Numbered from the stretch's first letter, positions 1 through 7,270 are shown. The stretch: 14,287 nucleotides of DNA from Comamonadaceae bacterium (GCA_947455585.1 CANGOY010000023.1:1-14287); one strand, 5' to 3'. The notes: generated from the letters alone by a model not told the origin. Translations and numbers: made by a program.

Positions 1-25
1 ACTTTCTCTACCCAGGCGCGCCCCG

Positions 26-44
26 AACGGTTCGTGCAACCGTT
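26..44. repeat. 7-bp inverted repeat
   Basis: AACGGTT (26-32) and AACCGTT (38-44) form a perfect 7-bp stem with a 5-base loop. The bases after it (GTGTTT) are only weakly T-rich. It could be the terminator of a gene lying to the left of the window, or a protein-binding site. The sequence alone does not decide. Confidence 0.35.
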
Positions 45-56
45 GTGTTTCACCTC

Positions 57-85
57 TGAAAAAGGCGCAAAAAATGCGCTATAAT
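57..85 (+). promoter_or_regulatory. Promoter of tRNA-Asn
   Basis: A perfect TATAAT -10 hexamer lies at 80-85, nine bases before the mature 5' end of the tRNA. A poor -35 (TGAAAA around 57-62) sits about 17 bp upstream. A start near 92 would give a very short 5' leader for RNase P to remove, which is common for bacterial tRNA genes. The -10 assignment is strong and the -35 weak. Confidence 0.6.
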
Positions 86-93
86 TTTTGCAT

Positions 94-169
94 TCCTCGA
101 TAGCTCAGTGGGTAGAGCGCCGGACTGTTAATCCGTAGGTCCCTGGTTCGAGCCCAGGTCGAGGAGCCA
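94..169 (+). tRNA. tRNA-Asn (anticodon GTT)
   Basis: This 76-nt cloverleaf has the acceptor stem TCCTCGA/TCGAGGA (94-100 and 159-165), discriminator G and an encoded CCA end (167-169). The D-arm region reads GCTCAGTGGGTAGAGC. The anticodon loop CTGTTAA carries anticodon GTT, decoding AAC and AAT. The T arm contains the usual GGTTCGAGCC. It delivers asparagine during translation. A promoter and a terminator flank it closely, so it is a single-gene transcription unit. No duplicated 3' end was seen downstream that would suggest an integrated element. Confidence 0.98.
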
Positions 170-175
170 AAAACT

Positions 176-209
176 AAAGCCCCTGTACTCACGTGCAGGG
201 GCTTTTCCG
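176..209 (+). terminator. Rho-independent terminator of tRNA-Asn
   Basis: AAAGCCCCTG (176-185) pairs with CAGGGGCTTT (196-205). The stem can extend inward by three pairs (186-188 with 193-195) to a TCAC tetraloop. A short T-run at 203-206 follows. It ends the tRNA transcript before the next gene. Confidence 0.85.
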
Positions 210-283
210 TTTGAGGTACCGTTTCCAAAAACAGGTGGCAAACGCGCATTTAGCCAAATTTGATGGAAGAAAGGATATAGGTT

Positions 284-1207
284 ATGAATTTACTAAATAG
301 CTTGGCTGCAGATTTAGAAATATATTTCACGCCCTTCAACCTCATTGTCGGTTTCATCGCATGTGTTTTGGCAGCGTTGATGGGCACTGCTCTAGCCAAG
401 AAACAAGCGCAAACTTACGCGGGTCAAGGTCGTGGCGAGAGCCTGATGGGAACCGCTAACGACGGTCATTTGCCACACGTCAACTATGTCGATTACGGCG
501 ACATGCGCTTTTTGCATTTGGGTACCCCATGGGTCCAAGGCTCGATGAAGCTGAGCCAACCGTTTGAAATCCACCTTGAATACGTACAGCGCATGATGGG
601 CTGGTTGTTGTTTGTAGAGTTGAATCAAGTCAGCCATTTACATGCCATGCAACTGGGTTTAGGCGCTGCATCGTTGACAAAGTTTTGTCATCGGCATTTA
701 GGTATTCGCACCACAGCAATTGAGTTGAATCCTCAAGTCATTGCAGCGTGCAAGCTTTGGTTCAACTTACCCGAAGACACCGCTCAATTAAAGGTGGTGC
801 AAGCAGATGCGGCAGAAGTTGCCAGCAGCGACGAATGGAGAGGGAAAATCGATGCGCTTCAAGTCGACTTGTACGACCAAGAAGCTGCCCGCCCTGTGAT
901 GGATAGCGACGTGTTTTATGCCAATTGCAGACAACTGCTCACACCCAACGGATGCATGGCTGTCAATTTATATGGCCGCAACGCCAACGTGGCGCACAGC
1001 ATTCAAAAAATTGCGCATGTCTTTGGCAAAGAATCCCTATGGACGTTCAAACCAACCTCAGCAGGCAACACCGTTGTGCTGGCCTTTTACCAGCCTCGCA
1101 CACTGAACAAAGACGCATTACGTTTACAAGCGCAAGCCATCCAAAAACGTTGGCCTATACCCGCGACGAAATGGTTGAAGACCTTGTCCCGCTTCGACAC
1201 GCCATAG
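284..1207 (+). CDS. Spermidine-synthase-like Rossmann-fold protein with N-terminal membrane anchor
   Basis: The 307-residue protein carries the class I methyltransferase/aminopropyltransferase fold seen in spermidine synthases. The nucleotide-binding loop is GLGAAS (125-130), followed by the acidic strand end E147 (AIELNP), an acidic position D175 (QADAAE) and VDLYD (194-198). It would bind S-adenosylmethionine or its decarboxylated form. The canonical polyamine synthase loop GGGDG is replaced by GLGAA and no clear putrescine pocket is visible, so calling it SpeE would overreach. Residues 18-38 form a hydrophobic segment likely to anchor it in the inner membrane, and the catalytic domain begins near residue 60. 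The ATG at 284 follows AAGGA (271-275) by 8 bases, which supports this start and hence the anchor. It converges on the molybdo-hydroxylase operon. Substrate and pathway are unknown. Confidence 0.85.
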   Translation: MNLLNSLAADLEIYFTPFNLIVGFIACVLAALMGTALAKKQAQTYAGQGRGESLMGTANDGHLPHVNYVDYGDMRFLHLGTPWVQGSMKLSQPFEIHLEYVQRMMGWLLFVELNQVSHLHAMQLGLGAASLTKFCHRHLGIRTTAIELNPQVIAACKLWFNLPEDTAQLKVVQADAAEVASSDEWRGKIDALQVDLYDQEAARPVMDSDVFYANCRQLLTPNGCMAVNLYGRNANVAHSIQKIAHVFGKESLWTFKPTSAGNTVVLAFYQPRTLNKDALRLQAQAIQKRWPIPATKWLKTLSRFDTP

Positions 1208-1266
1208 GGCATCAAATCTTTGGAATCTTCTTTCGTTATTTGCGCAAATGCCTGCAATGGGCAACG

Positions 1267-3459
1267 TCATGCCACCCCTGCCGCCTTCACCTTGGCAGGT
1301 AAAAACGGCACCGAACGCAAACGCACCCCCGTCGCGTCAAACACGGCATTCGATATCGCAGAGGGCACGACCGTAGGTGCCATTTCACCCGCGCCCCACA
1401 CGGGCATCTCTGGGCGGTTAATCAGGCTGACGTGAATGCGCGGCACCTCGGGGAAACGCAAGATGGGGTAGCTTGCCCAATCGGTGCTGGTCACATGCGT
1501 GCGGTCAAAGTGCAGTTCTTCCAGCAAGGTGCGGCTGATGGTTTGCACAATGCCGCCCTCAATCTGATTGATGGCGCCATCGGGGTTGATGACTTGACCA
1601 CAGTCGTGGCTGCACCACACATCGGTCACGCGAATGGCGCCTGTTTTGCGGTTGACTTCCACCTCTGCCACCAACGCCACAAATGTGCGGTCGTTGTCGT
1701 ACTTCACAAACGACACGCCACGACCGCGCACCAAATTGCCAGCGGCCTTGGCAGCGGGCGACGAACGGCTTTGCCACTTCGACAAACGCGCCACGTCTTC
1801 CAGAACCGCACGCGCGCGCGGCTCTTTGAGATACGTCAAACGCCATTGCAGCGGGTCAGCACCCGCGGCGGCGGCTAGCTCATCAAAGAAGGCTTCGTTG
1901 GCAAACGTGTTTTGCATGCGCCCTGGTGTGCGCAAATGCGAGGTTCTAAATGCCGTGTCGGCCAGCCGATGCACCTCGGTTTGGATGTTGGGGAACTGAT
2001 ACAACACGTCGGCATTTTTTTGCAAGTTGCCGGTGTAGTGGCCATTGCGTTTGACGCCAGACAACACAGCCGCGAGCAAAGGAAATTCTTCGAGCGTGCC
2101 ATTGGCTTGCGCAATGAAAAATTCCGAGCGCCAAGCCACTGGATGGCCTGCGGCATCCAAGCCGCCTTCCATGTCCACCAAGGTGGGCGGGCTTTTGGGG
2201 TCCCAGCCGTGTTCGTCAGCGCGCATCCACTGCACACGCACAGGGGCGCCCACCAGTTGAGACACCAAGGCGGCATCACCCGAACAGTCTTCATGGCCGT
2301 TGCGTCCGTAGCAGCCAGCACCATCGAGGTAAACCATGCGAATGCGGTCTTTGGGAATGTCCAGCACCGTGGCCAGCTCCGCTTGCAAGGAGTGTGTGGC
2401 TTGCGATGCAGACCACACGGTGCAGCTGCCGTCTTTGAAATCAGCCACTGCACATGAAGGCCCGATGGAGCCGTGGGTGTGGGGCGCGAAATCGTAAGTG
2501 GCTTGAATGCGCTTGGCGGCGCCTGCCAATGCTTGGGTGGCGTCACCCGTTTTGATGACGGCCTCATTTTTGGCCACTGGCAGTTTGCGCCAGTAGTCGT
2601 ACAGCTTGGCTTGCTCGGGCAAGGTATTGGGTGTGGCCCATTGCGTTTTCAACGCACGAGCGGCCTTGACGGCGGCCCACTCGGTCTTGCACACCACCGC
2701 CAAAAAGTCTTGCTTGCGCACCACTTGAACAAAGCCGTTCACCTTGCGCGCAGCCGAATCGTCCACGCTGAGCAACTTGCCGCCCTGCCCGCTTGGGCGA
2801 ATCATGCGGGCGTGCAACATGCCTGGCAACTTGAAGTCGTGCATGTAGAGAAACGTGCCTGTGAGTTTGGCCGGAATGTCCACACGCGGAATCGACTGGC
2901 CCACGATTTTGTGATTGGCATACGCTTTCAACGGCGCTTTGGCATCCAGCGGCACATTGAGTGGTGCACCGTTCAACAGCGCGGCGTAGCTGATTTTTTG
3001 CTCACCTTGACGCGTCGCAATCACGCCGTCGGTCACCACCAAATCGGTGACGTTGACTTGCCAACGTGCAGCGGCAACCGCCAACAACGCGTGACGCGCG
3101 CTTGCTGCGGCTTGACGCAAAGTGCCACCACCGTTTTGCAAACTCAAACTGCCCGCCGACTGACCTTGGTCGAGTGTGGTGAGCGTGTCACCCATGACCA
3201 TGTCGATTTGTGTGAGGCTGACATCCAGCTCTTCTGCCACCATTTGCATGAGCGCGGTGCGCACGCCGGTGCCCAAATCGACCTTGCCTGAATACACGGT
3301 CACGCGACCATCGGTGTTCATGCCCAGCCAAGCCCCCACTTGGGTCTTGACCATGCTCTTGCCAGCAGTTTGCCCCTGTGCGTGGCTGAGTGTGTTGACG
3401 GCGAAAGAGAACGACACAACCAGGCCACTGCCCGCTTGTAAAAATTGACGACGTTGCAT
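1267..3459 (-). CDS. Molybdopterin-binding large subunit of an exported xanthine dehydrogenase-family hydroxylase (isoquinoline 1-oxidoreductase beta type)
   Basis: The protein has 730 residues, typical of the IorB/CoxL-like family whose members hydroxylate N-heterocycles or oxidise aldehydes at a molybdenum-cytosine-dinucleotide centre. A twin-arginine signal begins the protein (RRQFLQ from R3), with a probable cleavage after SHA near residue 27, so the enzyme should act in the periplasm. Family blocks seen are GKVDLGTGVRTAL (58-70), the cofactor loop GAGCYGRNG (380-388), HDCGQVINPDGAINQIEGG (618-636) and WGAGE (688-692). E692 is the expected catalytic base near molybdenum. The ATG lies just behind the 2Fe-2S subunit stop, and its Shine-Dalgarno AAGGG (3467-3471) is inside that gene's last codons, so translation is coupled. 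No FAD subunit, cytochrome c subunit or XdhC-type chaperone gene is in the window. The substrate cannot be read from the sequence. Confidence 0.9.
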   Translation of the reverse strand: MQRRQFLQAGSGLVVSFSFAVNTLSHAQGQTAGKSMVKTQVGAWLGMNTDGRVTVYSGKVDLGTGVRTALMQMVAEELDVSLTQIDMVMGDTLTTLDQGQSAGSLSLQNGGGTLRQAAASARHALLAVAAARWQVNVTDLVVTDGVIATRQGEQKISYAALLNGAPLNVPLDAKAPLKAYANHKIVGQSIPRVDIPAKLTGTFLYMHDFKLPGMLHARMIRPSGQGGKLLSVDDSAARKVNGFVQVVRKQDFLAVVCKTEWAAVKAARALKTQWATPNTLPEQAKLYDYWRKLPVAKNEAVIKTGDATQALAGAAKRIQATYDFAPHTHGSIGPSCAVADFKDGSCTVWSASQATHSLQAELATVLDIPKDRIRMVYLDGAGCYGRNGHEDCSGDAALVSQLVGAPVRVQWMRADEHGWDPKSPPTLVDMEGGLDAAGHPVAWRSEFFIAQANGTLEEFPLLAAVLSGVKRNGHYTGNLQKNADVLYQFPNIQTEVHRLADTAFRTSHLRTPGRMQNTFANEAFFDELAAAAGADPLQWRLTYLKEPRARAVLEDVARLSKWQSRSSPAAKAAGNLVRGRGVSFVKYDNDRTFVALVAEVEVNRKTGAIRVTDVWCSHDCGQVINPDGAINQIEGGIVQTISRTLLEELHFDRTHVTSTDWASYPILRFPEVPRIHVSLINRPEMPVWGAGEMAPTVVPSAISNAVFDATGVRLRSVPFLPAKVKAAGVA

Positions 3460-3462
3460 AGC

Positions 3463-3954
3463 TCAACCCTTTTTCAATGTCGTGACGGGAATCATGGCCA
3501 ACGCATCCGAGGCGCGTTTGACGGCTTTGACGATGCGTGTGTGCGTGCCGCAACGGCACAAGTTGGCCGCCAGCGCCTGTTGAATGAGCCCCTCGCTTGG
3601 ACGTGGGTTCTTTGACAGGAAATCAACCGACTGCATCACCATGCCGTTGATGCAATAGCCACACTGCGCGGCTTGCTCATCGATGAAGGCCTGTTGCACG
3701 GGATGCGGCTTTTCTGGTGTTCCCAGTCCTTCCAATGTGACGATGTTGCCGCCCTTCAAACTGGCAACAGGGGTGACACAACTTCGCACCGCATGACCGT
3801 CAATCAACACGGTGCAAGCACCACACTGGCCTAGGCCGCAGCCATATTTAGGGCCTTGCAGCGCGAGGTTGTCGCGCAGCACATACAACAACGGTGTGTC
3901 ACTGTCGGCTTCCACCTTGACAGACTGACCATTCACATTCAATTGGTATTTCAT
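3463..3954 (-). CDS. 2Fe-2S small subunit of molybdo-hydroxylase (isoquinoline 1-oxidoreductase alpha type)
   Basis: This 163-residue subunit has the two-domain layout of the xanthine dehydrogenase-family iron-sulfur subunit. The plant-ferredoxin-like cluster ligands are C39, C44, C47 and C59 (motif CGLGQCGACTV). The second, helical-domain cluster uses C98 and C101 (CGYC) with C133 and C135 (CRC). It passes electrons from the molybdenum centre to an acceptor. It has no signal peptide and so probably crosses the membrane folded and bound to the Tat-signal-bearing large subunit. The start was set at 3954 because the family's first strand begins there (MKYQLNVNGQ) and AAAGGGG (3963-3969) lies 8 bases upstream. 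The open frame runs upstream to 4131, but that part overlaps the binding-protein gene. The ribosome site overlaps the stop of that gene, giving tight coupling. Confidence 0.93.
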   Translation of the reverse strand: MKYQLNVNGQSVKVEADSDTPLLYVLRDNLALQGPKYGCGLGQCGACTVLIDGHAVRSCVTPVASLKGGNIVTLEGLGTPEKPHPVQQAFIDEQAAQCGYCINGMVMQSVDFLSKNPRPSEGLIQQALAANLCRCGTHTRIVKAVKRASDALAMIPVTTLKKG

Positions 3955-3967
3955 CGTCAACGCCCCT

Positions 3968-4714
3968 TTATTTAAAACCTTTTTCCTCAAACACTTTGAC
4001 GGCTTCTGAGGTTTGAAGAAATTTACGCAGTTCACCCACGGCTTGGGTGTCGTTTGCTTTAGCGCCTTGCAAGATGGCATACGTCGTGATTTTTTGTAAA
4101 GACGCGGGCAATGGGCCAACCAACACAGCACCTTTCACCGGCAAGATTTCTGTGATTTGCTGAATGCCAACCTCAATCTCGCCACGCGCAACAGGCTCTA
4201 AGACGTAGCCAACATCACCCAAGGTGGTTTTGGATTTCATCTGGTCAGCAATGCCGAGCTGGTCAATCACCGCTGCAAAGTGCTTACCACTGGTCCCTTT
4301 TTGTGGGTCCATGTAAGTCACGCTTTTGGCGGCCAACAAGGTTTTGCGTAGCGCATCAGGCGTCGAAATATCAGGCAACGGCATGCCTTTCTTCACGGCC
4401 ACACCCACGCCCACACTTCCCAGCGGTGTGGCAGAACCCACAAGGCCCCAGTCTTTGCTTTCAACGTCTTTGACAACATCCGTCGAGAGCACCAACACAT
4501 CAGGTTGGCCGCCCTCGGCCAGTCGACGCATCAACACACCCACGGGGGCATATTGCACATCGATTGAAATGGCAGAGCTCTTTTGAAACGCAGGTAAAAG
4601 CACCTCCAGCGCAGGTTTGACAGCCCCGGCACTCCAAACCACAAGATCTTTCGCGTGACAAGAAACTGTCGCCGTCAAAGAAATCACCGCCATTAATAAA
4701 ACTTTTTGAAACAT
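3968..4714 (-). CDS. ModA-like periplasmic substrate-binding protein (type 2 fold)
   Basis: The 248-residue protein has a signal peptide (1-21, ending SCHA) and a type 2 periplasmic binding fold of the ModA/sulfate-binding kind. The visible blocks are VVWSAGAVKPALE (25-37), YAPVGVLMRRLAEG (55-68), PDVLVLS (71-77) and the hinge-region TYMDPQKGTSGKHF (133-146). In E. coli ModA serines at the two N-terminal loops hold molybdate. The matching positions here are S28-A29-G30 and P57-V58-G59, so the oxyanion serines appear to be lost and the ligand may not be molybdate. The ATG at 4714 follows AAGGAGA (4721-4727) by 6 bases, which decides it over an upstream ATG at 4780. It leads the hydroxylase operon and its stop overlaps the next gene's ribosome site. 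No ABC permease or ATPase is nearby. Confidence 0.87.
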   Translation of the reverse strand: MFQKVLLMAVISLTATVSCHAKDLVVWSAGAVKPALEVLLPAFQKSSAISIDVQYAPVGVLMRRLAEGGQPDVLVLSTDVVKDVESKDWGLVGSATPLGSVGVGVAVKKGMPLPDISTPDALRKTLLAAKSVTYMDPQKGTSGKHFAAVIDQLGIADQMKSKTTLGDVGYVLEPVARGEIEVGIQQITEILPVKGAVLVGPLPASLQKITTYAILQGAKANDTQAVGELRKFLQTSEAVKVFEEKGFK

Positions 4715-4901
4715 TAAAAATCTCCTTATTTGCAATCTTGGTCTATTGAACACGTCAAACAAAAATTTGGTGTCCGACATGCGACTCCATCCCCCTTGAA
4801 TTGAAGCAAAAAAGGGTTATCCCTAAATCCATCTGTACTTAAATGTCATAACTTGGCAAACGCGCATGGCAGTTGTCATGTCACCTCACAGGAGAAACAT
4901 C

Positions 4902-5753
4902 ATGAAATGGTTGCATTCACTGCGCTTTAAAAGCGCTCTGCTCATTGGTCTCACCAGCATCGGCATGCACAGCAGCTTCGCTCAGCCGGTTGCCAGCGTC
5001 GCTGAAGCCAAGACAGAAATCTTGTGGCTGGGCCAAGCTGGCTTTCGCATCAAAACACCCGGTGGACAAAACATCGTGATTGACCCGTGGATCACGGGTG
5101 GCCCCAAAGCCCCCGCGGCGTACAAAGCCGACTTGTCCGCGCTCGGCAAGGTTGACTTGCTGCTGGTGACGCATGCACACATCGACCATATTGGCGATGC
5201 GCCCGCACTGGCCAAGCTACACAAAACGGTGCTCTACGGCCCTGCCGACATGATCACACCTTTGGTCACACTTGGCGTCATGCCCGCAGAGCTGACACAC
5301 CGCTTTAACAAATCGGGCAGTGTCAAACCGTTGCCAGGCATCAAAGTGACAGCGGTACAAGCTGAACACTCGTCCCTGTATGTTTGGAAAAATCCCGCCA
5401 CTGAAAAACTCGAATCGCACCCTGCAGGCGAAGCCGTGGGTTACATCATTGAGCTGGAAAACGGTTTCAAAATTTGGCACATGGGCGATACAGGCCTGTT
5501 TGGTGACATGAAGTTCATCACCGAACGCTACAAGCCAGACTTGGTGTTGATGCCCATTGGCGGCAACTTCACCATGGACCCAGACGACGCTGCGTTTGCT
5601 GCTCGCAACTGGATCAAACCCAAGATGGTGATTCCAATTCACTATAACTCCAACCCTCTGGCCAAAGGCACCTTGGAAGAATTCCAAAATGCCATGAAGG
5701 GCAGCAAAGTCAAAGTGGTGCCGATGACCGAAGGCCAAACCCTCGCGTTTTAA
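4902..5753 (+). CDS. Exported metallo-beta-lactamase-fold metal-dependent hydrolase (UPF0173-like)
   Basis: This 283-residue protein has an MBL fold with an N-terminal export signal (cleavage after SFA, residue 27). Metal ligands can be placed at H91, H93, D95 and H96 (THAHIDHIGD), H156 (AEHSS), D196 (HMGDTG) and H247 (IPIHY). The DPWITGGP block after the first strands is the mark of the UPF0173/UlaG-like branch, most members of which are cytoplasmic. The periplasmic location here is therefore notable. The substrate is unknown. Homology of the fold does not imply antibiotic hydrolysis. The start at 4902 follows AGGAG (4890-4894) by 7 bases and begins a proper signal peptide. The in-frame ATG at 4866 would add 12 charged residues and lacks such a site. 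It heads a two-gene unit with the downstream solute-binding protein. Confidence 0.9.
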   Translation: MKWLHSLRFKSALLIGLTSIGMHSSFAQPVASVAEAKTEILWLGQAGFRIKTPGGQNIVIDPWITGGPKAPAAYKADLSALGKVDLLLVTHAHIDHIGDAPALAKLHKTVLYGPADMITPLVTLGVMPAELTHRFNKSGSVKPLPGIKVTAVQAEHSSLYVWKNPATEKLESHPAGEAVGYIIELENGFKIWHMGDTGLFGDMKFITERYKPDLVLMPIGGNFTMDPDDAAFAARNWIKPKMVIPIHYNSNPLAKGTLEEFQNAMKGSKVKVVPMTEGQTLAF

Positions 5754-5756
5754 GTC

Positions 5757-6557
5757 GTGGCAATAACGACTTTCAAAAGGGTCTTAACAGTGCTTGCCAC
5801 CGCAAGCCTGTTAGGCCCTTTTGCTTTGGCACAAAACACGACGGATGTGTCGCGCGAGGTTGCGCCAACAGGCGTCTTGCGTGCGGTGATTAACCTTGGC
5901 AACCCCATCTTGGCGCGCAAAGATGCGGCGACAGGTACGCCGGTGGGTGTCTCAGTCGATTTAGCGAAAGCATTTGCTATCCAGCTCAACCTTCCTTTGG
6001 TGCTGGTGCCTGTCGACTCTGCAGCCAAGTCTGTGGAAGCTGTCACACAAGGCCAAGCGGACCTTGGCTTTTTTGCCATCGATCCCGTTCGAGGCAAAGG
6101 CATCACGTTCTCGCCACCTTATGTTTTGATTGAGGGCAGTTACTTGGTGAAAAAAAACTCGCCTTTGATGAACAACGCAGAGGTGGATCAGGCCAAGCAC
6201 AGGGTCGTGGTCGGGCAAGGCAGTGCGTACGATTTATTTTTAAGCCGAGAACTCAAGGCCGCGCAGCTGGTGCGCGCACCGACCTCGCCCCAAGTGGTGC
6301 CCTTCTTTATGGAGGGCAGCTACGACGTGGCAGCGGGCGTCAAACAACAGTTGGAATCAGATGCCCAAAAAGTGGCGGGCTTGCGCCTTTTACCCGGGCG
6401 CTTCATGGTGATTGAGCAAGCGATGGGGCAACCCAACCATGTGTCTCAGCGCGCGCACGAAGCGTTGGTCAGCTTTGTTGCCGACATGAAGTCCAACGGA
6501 TTTATTCGTGACAGTCTGTCTCGGCACAAGATAGAAGGCGCCACCATCGCGCCATGA
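5757..6557 (+). CDS. Family 3 extracellular solute-binding protein
   Basis: The 266-residue protein has a signal peptide (1-25, ending ALA before Q26) and a family 3 (polar amino acid type) binding fold. The blocks seen are GVLRAVINLGNPILA (39-53), GTPVGVSVDLAKAFA (60-74), QGQADLGFFAIDPVRGKGITF (98-118), SPPY (119-122) and GQGSAYDLFL (153-162). It would capture a small polar molecule in the periplasm. GTG at 5757 is the first possible start, since an in-frame TAA (the stop of the previous gene) is two codons upstream. Only 3 bp separate the genes and no good Shine-Dalgarno is visible, so translation is probably by re-initiation. No permease or ATPase accompanies it. It may serve a transporter encoded elsewhere or be a sensor of what the hydrolase releases. 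Confidence 0.85.
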   Translation: MAITTFKRVLTVLATASLLGPFALAQNTTDVSREVAPTGVLRAVINLGNPILARKDAATGTPVGVSVDLAKAFAIQLNLPLVLVPVDSAAKSVEAVTQGQADLGFFAIDPVRGKGITFSPPYVLIEGSYLVKKNSPLMNNAEVDQAKHRVVVGQGSAYDLFLSRELKAAQLVRAPTSPQVVPFFMEGSYDVAAGVKQQLESDAQKVAGLRLLPGRFMVIEQAMGQPNHVSQRAHEALVSFVADMKSNGFIRDSLSRHKIEGATIAP

Positions 6558-6563
6558 ATTGAG

Positions 6564-6595
6564 CGCTTTTGCAAGCGGCTAGAGCACTGGCTCTA
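6564..6595. repeat. Two short hairpins between solute-binding protein and phasin genes
   Basis: CGCTT/AAGCG (6564-6568 and 6573-6577, loop TTGC) is followed by TAGAGC/GCTCTA (6580-6585 and 6590-6595, loop ACTG). Neither is followed by a T-run, so they are not typical intrinsic terminators. They may protect the 3' end of the upstream mRNA. Function not shown. Confidence 0.35.
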
Positions 6596-6673
6596 AAGAG
6601 CAAGCTGGGTGCTGTTTTTACAAAATCCGTGGCTACCATTTCCTCATCTAATTTAACTATGAAGGAAATCACC

Positions 6674-7222
6674 ATGCAAAACCAAGTCAAACCACAAATC
6701 GAAGCGTCATTGAAAGCCGCTTTTGAATTGGCCAACCTGTCTTTCTCACAAGTTGAGCGCCTGACAGAACTCAGCCTTGAACAAGCCAAAGTGAATGCTG
6801 AGTTGGCACAAGAACAATTGGCCTCTGCCTTGGAAGTCAAAGACCCAACTGCAGCCTTGGAATTGTTGAAGTCCCAATTGGAAGTCTCGGCCAAGAGCTT
6901 GGCTGGTTTTGCTGCCACCGCTTATGAGCTGACGCAAGAATTCCAAGTTGAATCTGCATCGTTTGCAGAAGGTCACTTCGATCACGCCCATGCGTCTGTC
7001 AACAAAGCATTGACCGAAAATCTGAAGAAGGCCCCCGAAGGTTCTGAAGCAGCAGTCAACGCTGTCAAAGCCGCTTTGGATGCCGGCAACAAAGCATTGG
7101 CCGAAGCACGCAAGAACGCGAAGAAAACAGCAGCCATGGCTCAGGAAGGTTTGGCCGAATTGAAAAAGCACGCACCGCAAGCTGCAGCCAAAGCACCTGC
7201 GCGTCGCAAGTCACGCGCTTAA
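6674..7222 (+). CDS. Phasin family protein (polyhydroxyalkanoate granule-associated)
   Basis: The 182-residue, almost wholly helical protein is rich in Ala, Glu, Lys and Gln. Its core (about 12-110) matches the phasin pattern, with segments such as AFELANLSFSQVERLTELSL and AKSLAGFAATAYELTQEFQ. Phasins coat PHA granules and control their size and number. The tail (about 140-182) is Ala/Lys-rich and ends PARRKSRA, as seen in many burkholderial phasins and possibly nucleic-acid binding. The ATG at 6674 has AAGGA (6662-6666) 7 bases upstream. An in-frame ATG at 6659 would place this site inside the gene and was not chosen. A strong terminator follows, so the unit is probably monocistronic. No PHA synthase or depolymerase is in the window. 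Confidence 0.92.
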   Translation: MQNQVKPQIEASLKAAFELANLSFSQVERLTELSLEQAKVNAELAQEQLASALEVKDPTAALELLKSQLEVSAKSLAGFAATAYELTQEFQVESASFAEGHFDHAHASVNKALTENLKKAPEGSEAAVNAVKAALDAGNKALAEARKNAKKTAAMAQEGLAELKKHAPQAAAKAPARRKSRA

Positions 7223-7244
7223 GTCGTCCCCCAGACGCATGACC

Positions 7245-7270
7245 AAGGCACCTTCGGGTGCCTTTTTTTT
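7245..7270 (+). terminator. Rho-independent terminator of phasin gene
   Basis: AAGGCACC (7245-7252), the stable TTCG tetraloop closed by C-G, and GGTGCCTT (7257-7264) are followed by eight T (7263-7270). It is a textbook intrinsic terminator 22 bases after the phasin stop. Confidence 0.95.

Noticed and set aside
236..250. Sigma-54 promoter (TGGCA element)
   Set aside because: The required GC about ten bases after the GG is absent, so the -12 element fails at both copies of the 14-mer.
94..283. tRNA-Asn as attachment site of an integrated element
   Set aside because: No integrase gene follows and no repeat of the tRNA 3' end was seen in the window.
2473..3291. Long plus-strand open frame (272 codons) antisense to the molybdopterin subunit
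   Set aside because: It lies wholly inside a gene with clear family motifs, its protein has no recognisable domain, and it has no good ribosome site. It reflects the codon bias of the opposite strand.
3955..4131. N-terminal extension of the 2Fe-2S subunit
   Set aside because: It overlaps the binding-protein gene in another frame and has no family similarity. The ATG at 3954 with AAAGGGG upstream gives the normal length.
4795..4820. Sigma-32 promoter from CCCCCTTGAA in the divergent gap
   Set aside because: The -35 looks good, but nothing like CCCCAT follows at 13-15 bases, and neither flanking gene is a heat-shock gene.
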